Below, piece by piece: positions 57,301-64,000 of a DNA stretch of 64,000 bases (the stretch's first letter is position 1; each line of letters begins with the position of its first letter). Made by a program: the position numbers and the translations under genes. Location of the stretch: the NCBI GenBank assembly GCA_030248135.1, contig JASANC010002914.1, forward strand, positions 1 through 64,000. The letters are read 5' to 3'. The notes under the pieces are model-generated. The model had not been told where the DNA came from and made no database searches. It saw only the letters and a program-made list of their open reading frames with translations. The DNA comes from Theristus sp. LFF4_11. Taxonomy: Eukaryota; Nematoda; Chromadorea; Monhysterida; Xyalidae.

Positions 57301-60300
57301 ACAATTTGCGTGGTAATGCAACGGTTGATCTGCAAGAGACAGAGAGAACATCGTCCCAAGACACCCCCGGAGGTCCGTGGGGTCAGAATTTTAGATTTTT
57401 TTGAGTAATCCCACTCAAAGCGACAACAACAACCAACCAACCGGTTTCAGAACGTGTTCCGTTTCGCTCGTCCGCACCGGCAGCAACACATCGACCGAGT
57501 CAATGCCAAGTAAGCCGAGCGCACAGTCCTGCGCATTCGCAAAGCTGCTCGCGTTCTGACGCAGCGATTCGTAATACAAAATGTGCACGGACAATGTTGA
57601 AAGCCTGGAAAAACCGAACAAAAAGCTGGGCCAAATCAGTTGAAGAGAGTTAAAAACGTAGAATGGTTAGGAAAGTCAAATACCACGACGACAGACCAAG
57701 CAATGAGTTTCATGTTCTTCGCGAGCTCATAGGCATCGCCGAGCACAGCGAGCGCCTCTTTGCCGAGGCCACTGTGGTGGTAGGACTGCGCACAACGCAG
57801 ACACGCACGCACGTACAACGAAATGTCATAGGCCAACAGGACACCTGCAAACATTCGACCAATCGCTTGGTGGTTGGTTGGTCGAGGTTGACGAGGTTTG
57901 AAAAGAAACCAATCGAAAAAAGGCAGCACACCACGACAGATACAAGGATTTTGAGATCGAAAAAAAACTCAAAAAGCCGGCGAAAAACGGTGAGACCGCC
58001 TTCTTGAGCTGACCGGATTTCGGCTGCTCAACAATCCTCTTGAGAAAGTCCACGTCTTGCGGTTGATCAGCGGAGGGCGCAAAGAATCGCGCGATCTGCG
58101 AGCGTATCAGCTTGGCACGCCAGTGGTGTGCGTCCGTGGCAAGGCGCAGCCAGGAGTCACGCGTCACAAACGAGTCGCACAGCTGCGAAGCAGAAGCAGT
58201 GATTGGCACAACAACACGGTGGACTGATGATTCCACACACACAAGTGTCACTAGAATATGCCGTTTTCTTTGTTTTCTGGAACAAAAACATTGCAACTTC
58301 GTAAAATCTGTGGTCGGTGTTACGCCATAAAGGGTCAACCGTCATGAACTATTGAGCGCCTGGGCATGATGTCTGTCGAGATACATGGGCTATCAAGCCC
58401 GGGAGCTTTTGTTTGTCAAACTCAAGAGTCAGACATTACCAGGTGGCGTGGCGGTAGTAATGAATACCAACAGAAAATGACAAAACTGAAATTGGAACAT
58501 GACGGCCTGAAAGCTAAGAGTTGTTGTCACCAAAGTCACCTTGTTTGAATCTGTTAGCAAAGTCACCTTGTTTGAGTCAGCCAGCTGCAGCAGATCGTGT
58601 ATCATTTCAGAAGCGAGCGTTCGTTGTCGAGCCAATGCGAATGACTGCACCTCAGCCGTCACCGCTTCGTTTGCAAGCTCAACGAACCGCTCGCGCGCAG
58701 TGTTGCAGTCGGGCTGCACCAGAAACCGCAACGTTTGTCGCTGTTCAGCATTTTTGAAAGTGACTTTTAATTTACATTTTCCAAAAGTCTCCACTAATGC
58801 TACCATATCAAATCAACTCAGCATCGTAAGCGTACAAAAAAGAGAAACAAACAAAGCACTTTTTGTGCATTTGTGACCCACGCACCCACCAAACGGCTCT
58901 TCACCATAAACGAAAAAGCCACCTGAAGCCGAAACGCGGCATACGCAGCGTACAGATCGAGTATCGGCTGAATGTCGACACGTTTCGGAAACTGGAACTT
59001 CGCGGTGAGTCGACGCAGCAGCGACCAAGTGCCCAGCTGAGCGCACAGCTGCACGAACGCAAGCATCGATTGGGCGTCTTGCTGGCCACTGAACGCGAAC
59101 GCGCAGCAGAAACAACGGGCGCCGAGAAGTGGCTGCATCACAGAGGGGAACAAATTTGAAGTTTGCAGCTCAGGAGTTCGATGGCTCCGTGGTAAATAAC
59201 AAGTTTTTTAGCTTGCTGCAGTGCAGTTCAACAAATGCCGCAGTTGCTGACTGTCCCAATGTGGATTTGAACTCCTTTCACATCTTGCTGACAAGCCAAC
59301 CAGCTATATCTGCCCGATATTACAATGTCAGTAAACAATGTCCACATTGCGTTATTTTTCCCATTGTCCAATTTACCTCATTCGCAACGATAAAAATCGA
59401 GCCACAATGTCGCAGGAACAAATGGAATGTCTGCAGCACTTGACTCGGCAGCGGGCTCGTCTGAAGCTTTGGCGTGATCCGCTCACACACTCGCAGTATC
59501 GACCTGAAGAATGTCAGTGATTCAATAAAACACCCAGCAAACAACTCGCTCACATGATTAGATTATAGAAGTCGTAATACGTATGGATTTTGTTGCACTA
59601 AAGATGCATTCATGTAGTATTTAAGCGGCACTCATGAATATATTTTGATACGGCCACGCGTCACTAAATACTGATGCATGAATGCCGCGTACTGCATCAT
59701 GAATGCCCTTGAAGGAAATAATGCTGTGTCTTGTCAATGAAAAAAATCTCGAAAAACACTTCTCCGAACCTGAGCGGTGCATACGGGTCGAGCGTGTGCA
59801 TGAGCATTCTCAGCTGCCTTTCAGCGGCCCCTTTCTCATTCGTTGCACATTGGTTCGCAGGCTCAATTGTTGCATTCGATTTACCGGCATCCTCATCAAA
59901 CGGGTCCAATGAGGCATTCGGCGACGATGGTGAATCGCACGAAGTCGCATCGAAATGCTGCAGCTGGAATGAACGCTCAATGATTCATGCAAGTGTTTGC
60001 AGGTCGCGTCATGTTCGCCGTCATGGCCTGTCCCTATTTATTTTCCAGCAAAACACTGGCGGTCACTTCAGCAAATGCTACAATGGCACATGCCAGGCAT
60101 GCGGTGCCTTCGACATTTACTTTTTTCAGGTACCGGCATGCTTGCCACCACCACGACAGACACATCACTGCAACACGTGTAGTTTCGTTTGCACACGAAA
60201 ATGCGACAAATCACAATTGAACTTTTTTTTATTTATCCGCGCGCCGGTTCCGAAAACCCGAAGGTACCAAACTCCGGCGGAGACGGGCAATACTGCCCCG

Positions 60301-60530
60301 AGCCCAATTTTACCCTCGGCTCAGGAGGGAATAGACCATTAGATGTTCGTTTGCCTAGAATTTGCCCTAGAAACACCGTTCCTTGCTGTAAATTTGAACA
60401 CGAATCAATTGTATTGCTCAAAACGCACCTGTGTCTGAAGTTCGGCACTCAGAATCTGGTGTTTCTTGAACCAGACGGCACACTGTTGCGCCAGGGAGAG
60501 GAATTGACGGTGTTTGCATGAATCAGCCAT
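51352..60530 (-). CDS. Separase (cohesin-cleaving cysteine protease)
   Basis: Separase cleaves the kleisin of cohesin at anaphase. Exons: 60429-60530, 59770-59963, 59377-59503, 58923-59132, 58567-58740, 58014-58182, 57697-57844, 57442-57604, 56999-57329, 56558-56714, 55989-56364, 54801-55599, 54416-54531, 54184-54300, 53570-53695, 53120-53296, 52514-52716, 52257-52340, 51973-52140, 51352-51643; 4233 nt, about 1410 aa, phases agree. The N-terminal half is helical repeats (SYHHSGLGKEALAVLGDAYE is TPR-like); exon 56999-57329 is a Ser-rich linker. The protease domain holds FDSILDDLRQF, ELRGIPWEAL, TFYVVDPDDNL, CGHGS (His codon 52128-52130), SGCNS (Cys codon 52050-52052) and LLWLVTDMEIDRY, so both catalytic residues are present. 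One junction (52514 to 52340) needs a GC donor. The first exon, MADSCKHRQFLSLAQQ..., is inferred from an in-phase GTGCGT donor. Confidence 0.92.
59603..59688. mobile_element. Palindromic element family B, copy 5
   Basis: GATGCATTCATGTAGTATTT mirrored by TCACTAAATACTGATGCATG, in the separase intron between 59770 and 59503. A further partial unit follows to about 59708. Confidence 0.6.
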
Positions 60531-60949
60531 CACTGAATGAATAAACAGGGAATGTTGATTTGCGTTTGCCGTCAAATAAAATTGCTAAAAATGAGGGGAA
60601 AAGCAACAAGGCAAGACAAAAGACAATTTTAAGGAAGCCTTTGGATGTCAACTGGCCTTTGAAAAAGTCCAGACATAATTTGTGAGCAACGGCAAACTCT
60701 TGTCTGCCTACTGGCTAAGAATCATGGACAACCAAAACCCGTATTCACATGTTCTAAAAAAGCCAGTAAACACAAAAAATGTGTTGCGCGATTCAGAACG
60801 CAGATTTAAATCAAAATAAGCCAACCAATGAGCGAATGAATATCAATCAACTTTTATTCGTATGTCAATCACATTTTTAAATATACATGAATTTGAATAT
60901 ACAATATTGAAAAGTATCACATGACATGAGCATGGGAAAAAGCATTGTT

Positions 60950-62020
60950 TTACCCGGTCAGGAACTTTTTGCCGTAGTATTGCGCTTTTTTCTCGAACGC
61001 AGGTGAGCGAATCGGACTGTTCAGAGTGTAGAACGGGTTCATTGAAAACTGAAAGTGACACACTATCTTTTCATCATTGAAGGTTATTATTTTGGCCAAG
61101 GTAGCCGAGTTGGGAGTTGCTGTCTTATCAGAAGATGCTATTATGAGTTTGCAAAAAAAATTAGAAAGTTTCCGTGATTTTAATACCAAAACGCTCACCT
61201 TGATGTACGTCTCGTACATTTCCTGGAAAAAATTCCGGATACCATCGTCGTTCTTCTGATTATGCAACATTATGAAGCGCATTCCTGCAGCCAGTGAAAT
61301 GAAACGGATTGGAAATAGAACCGAGATCGCGATGATTCTTCAAAGCTCCTTCGCTTTTCAATTCGGTTCGACGCAAACCGAAACGTTTTACCCCTTTTCT
61401 CTTCTGCAATTTACCATTATACAATTGGCTTGGCACCTTGAGTTATGTCTGAGAAACTATTGTGGACTTTGGTGTTTGTTGGTATCTCTTTTAACAACCC
61501 TTGGTGGGGTGGAAAGAACTATTTCACTATTAATAAAGCTGCAGCTGACAAAACTCACTTGCAGCTGTTACGAACGCGGAGACGAACCACTCGTTGAATT
61601 TGTCGACCACTTTCAGATACATGGACGACTGCTGCTGCATCTGCTCATCGACGAGATCAAGCGCCGCGTGCGCGATGAACTCATTCAAATGACGATTTTC
61701 GGCGTCACGCTGTCACCACAAAAAGTTCAGTTCACTTGAATCGATCGAATGTTTCACAGTGTTTCCATTCATTTCAGAAACGAAAGTTCTTCAGAAGAAA
61801 CGGAACGAATCAGTTCCGGAAATTCAAAACAATAATCAATGAAATTTAAAAAAGTGTGAAAAAGAAAACTTATACCGAAAAAGTTCCGTTTTTAATCGAA
61901 TACATTCATGAAAAAACTCACCTTTTTCGCCGATTGCGACGAAAATTCCGCCTCGAAAACCGGGTTGTCTTGATAACCAACAATGATGAAGTAATAATCT
62001 TTTGAGCTGAGCCGATCCAT
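60950..62020 (-). CDS. TRAPPC2: TRAPPC2 (sedlin), TRAPP complex subunit
   Basis: A small longin-fold subunit of the TRAPP complexes that act in ER-Golgi traffic. Four exons: 61922-62020, 61559-61709, 61199-61284, 60950-61048; 435 nt, 144 aa against about 140 in vertebrates. Conserved segments appear in the expected order: [71 protein letters not shown] and [22 protein letters not shown] at 62020 matches the family start. It is complete with no breaks. Its stop codon is about 420 bp upstream of the separase ATG in the same orientation, and its start faces the plus-strand zinc-finger gene about 720 bp away. Confidence 0.97.
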
Positions 62021-62742
62021 TGTTTTCGATTTCGCTTCGCCTTCGCCCACCGTCGATCGACGTGATTCTTTTTTTCAACCTCGTTCCTCTCCTACTACTA
62101 TGGTTTCTAAGTTCCAAACTCAATAATCTTTTTCAATTCGGGATTTTTAAATTATTTTAATTTTTCCCGCCAAAACTAAAATGCGTTCAAGCATTTAGAA
62201 AAAACTCCGTTTCGTCTTCGTGTGCGCCTCGGTTGCAGAAGAAGAAGCAGCAGTTTCAGAAGAAGAAAGTGCAGTTTTATAATTAAGGTTCACAGTTTTA
62301 TTTGTTCCATTTTTTAAACAAAAATAAAACAAAACCATGGGCTTGCTCTTGTCTTCTTGGGCCCTTGGCGTCAAACAAAAATCAAAATTAAACGAATTAA
62401 AACTAAAAATAATTCAGATGGCATGATGACTGTTTGCAATTGATCACCAACAGCCACCGATCGATCAACGCCACGCCATCCTTCGTTTTCGTCTTGCCCG
62501 TGGTCTCTTTTCTTTTGATGTCAATGTTTCGTGATGCAATTTTTATTAACTGATACATTATCTTGAAAAAAAAACCTCAATTATATTTTTAATATTTGCG
62601 CCGCTGTTAGCGGCAGAATAAATTTGAATGAATGAATGAATGAATCTTCGATGAGCCGAGCACCACTTTGTTTTTGAGCTCTCCTCCCGGCCAAGAAGAC
62701 AAGCAAAGACAACAAAACAACAAAACACGTCAGCGGCCGCCC
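62021..62742. promoter_or_regulatory. Divergent intergenic region, TRAPPC2 / zinc-finger gene
   Basis: The 722-bp gap between two divergent start codons must contain both promoters. A (GAAT)n run lies at 62626-62644 and purine-rich GAAGAAG runs at about 62237-62266. No TATA box or specific binding site can be named with confidence. Confidence 0.45.
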
Positions 62743-64000
62743 ATGGCGGTGTCGCCAAAGCATTCTTCGTCGTCGGACAGCTTTGAGAAGAAACTGTTTT
62801 CGCAACCTGCACTCGCATGCCCGTACTGCCCCAGAAGGACTCGTGGTGGACGTGAAACGAGTGGCACTCGGAATGAGGCCCAAAAGGCAAAATGTGCAGA
62901 GCGACAATTTTACGGGGACGCCAAATTTTTGAAGTACCACCTGCTTGCGGAACACCCGTATGAGTTTCTGAATGATAAGAAGAACAATGAACTGTTTTGT
63001 ACAAGAAAACTTCAAGTGGAGCAGTCGAGACCGAGGTGAGAACAAAATGGTGTTTTGTTTGGTGTTGCTTTCGGCGGTGTCTTTTGTGTAGTTTTGGTTT
63101 CTATCAAATCACTGCGCATCTGATCATGAACGGCGTAGATGCAGCCAATCAGGTACCGTCTGTGCAGCTTGTTCAGTTTCGTGCGGCTCACGCAGCTGCC
63201 ACCAATCGAATGATTAGCAGCGTCATACGTTGATCACGCACAACAATTGAACAGAAACTCAGTGGGCGCCCATTTGCAGCATCGATTTGACCGCGAGCAG
63301 TCCAGTGGATGATGCGGCGGCGTCACCGGACGGAAGGACACGGCCAAAGGCACAAGCAGGCAGCCGCATTGAGCACGAGCACGTGCCAACCACGGAACTG
63401 TCGGCAACAAAGCCGGACTGCAACACTGATGCGAGTGCACAGCGGGCATCCTCCACGTGGCTGTCGTCGTCGTCGTCGCCGTGCGCTGGTCGTGGGCTGC
63501 TCACGATTTCGCTCAGCAACACAACCGCCAGCAGTGGCAGCTCGCTGAAACGATCGCGACCCGACGAGCAACCGGGCGACAACGAGCACAAGCATGAATG
63601 GAGCGCTAAAAGTGGTCGGTGGCATCAGACACGAATCGCATTCACTGCTACATGCCATTTTGTTTAATAGCTGTAATTTCTGATTTTCTGATTAAAAATT
63701 GCATCATCTTGCAATGAACGGATGCAGCGGCAGCAGGCCAAGTGTTTTTAGCTTTTCTACCAATTTTCATGCGGCAATCATGCCATAGATTTTTTTTCGT
63801 TTTTCCAGCGAGACCGTCAACAAACGATGCTGACACCGACGCCGGACGGGCACAGGAGCATCAGCGGGTTCAACGGCCTCCGTTGTTGCGCACGCACGGG
63901 CCGCAGCCGTCAGCTTCATCGTCACAAAAAATTGGTGCGCTTGTGCATATATGCACAATTTTCAAAGCATTCGTTTCACTACACGCCGTTCATTCAACAG
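62743..64000 (+). CDS. C2H2-like zinc-finger protein (3' partial)
   Basis: Exons 62743-63035, 63280-63614 and 63809-64000 (open at the window edge) join in consistent phases (2, then 1). After a Ser-rich leader there is one candidate zinc finger: CPYC, about 42 residues, then HLLAEH, that is C-x2-C...H-x4-H, a long-loop variant (residues about 33-85) preceded by FLKY. The second exon is Ser/Thr-rich with SLKRSRPDEQ and looks disordered; the third continues as a low-complexity Pro/Ser/Gln stretch. I do not recognise the family. An in-frame upstream ATG at 62668 exists, but the one at 62743 is preferred because it is preceded by CGGCCGCCC and starts a more protein-like sequence. DNA binding is an inference only. 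Confidence 0.6.

Noticed and set aside
59129..59443. Plus-strand ORF of 104 codons with SKQCPHC
   Set aside because: It overlaps a separase exon and intron on the opposite strand and has no recognisable family; most likely chance.
59997..60524. A plus-strand gene with a Cys-rich exon (HFSKCYNGTCQACG) and a RAWUL-like end (LKTHLCLKFG)
   Set aside because: The antisense strand gives a better reading: a minus exon at 60429-60530 (MADSCKHRQFLSLAQQ) with a strong donor in exactly the phase needed to join separase exon 59770-59963. The plus frame lacks a credible start and is probably a shadow.

Overview
The window is eukaryotic nuclear DNA from an invertebrate animal with multi-exon genes. Introns are usually 50-400 bases, with some of 2-4 kb in the repeat-rich parts. 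Most exon boundaries are GT...AG with TTTCAG/TTGCAG acceptors. A short repeat carrying GTGTCGAGACC followed by ACCGTA, of a kind I associate with Caenorhabditis-type nematode genomes, occurs four times. Together these suggest a nematode, but that is an inference and I cannot name a species. All gene models were built by eye from conserved protein segments, splice sites and intron phase. Where I list every exon, phases agree and the total coding length divides by three, unless stated.

Layout, left to right. (1) <1-5060, minus: a myotubularin-family PI3P phosphatase (MTMR6/7/8 type), 3' end beyond the window. (2) 6.9-9.2 kb, minus: split coding segments I cannot assign. (3) 10670-23392, minus: FHIP1 (FAM160A, HOOK-interacting protein), 20 exons, about 1074 aa; its last intron carries a 3.7 kb fold-back hAT-like element with an 8-bp target duplication. 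(4) 23.4-26.2 kb: intergenic, with a degenerate T/G-rich tandem repeat and a 467-bp inverted-repeat element. (5) 26241-49214, minus: a cordon-bleu (COBL) actin nucleator with two ubiquitin-like domains, a lysine-rich KRAP-like motif, polyproline and a C-terminal WH2. (6) 51352-60530, minus: separase, with catalytic His and Cys visible. (7) 60950-62020, minus: TRAPPC2 (sedlin), complete in four exons. (8) 62743->64000, plus: a C2H2-like zinc-finger protein divergent from TRAPPC2.

Four of the genes act in membrane traffic, cytoskeleton or chromosome separation (endosomal PI3P turnover, dynein-HOOK cargo linkage, actin nucleation, cohesin cleavage), with TRAPP as a fifth, but I see no sign that they form one pathway. 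Six consecutive transcription units lie on the minus strand. Separase and TRAPPC2 are only about 420 bp apart in the same orientation.

Introns and spacers are heavily colonised by small non-autonomous elements: a Tc1/mariner-like MITE family (TIR CAGTCGAACTC, TA target, internal CACGTG), a second palindromic family (GCGGCATTCATGAAGCA), a roughly 210-bp dispersed repeat present four times in one orientation, and a roughly 125-bp repeat present in inverted orientation in FHIP1 and COBL.
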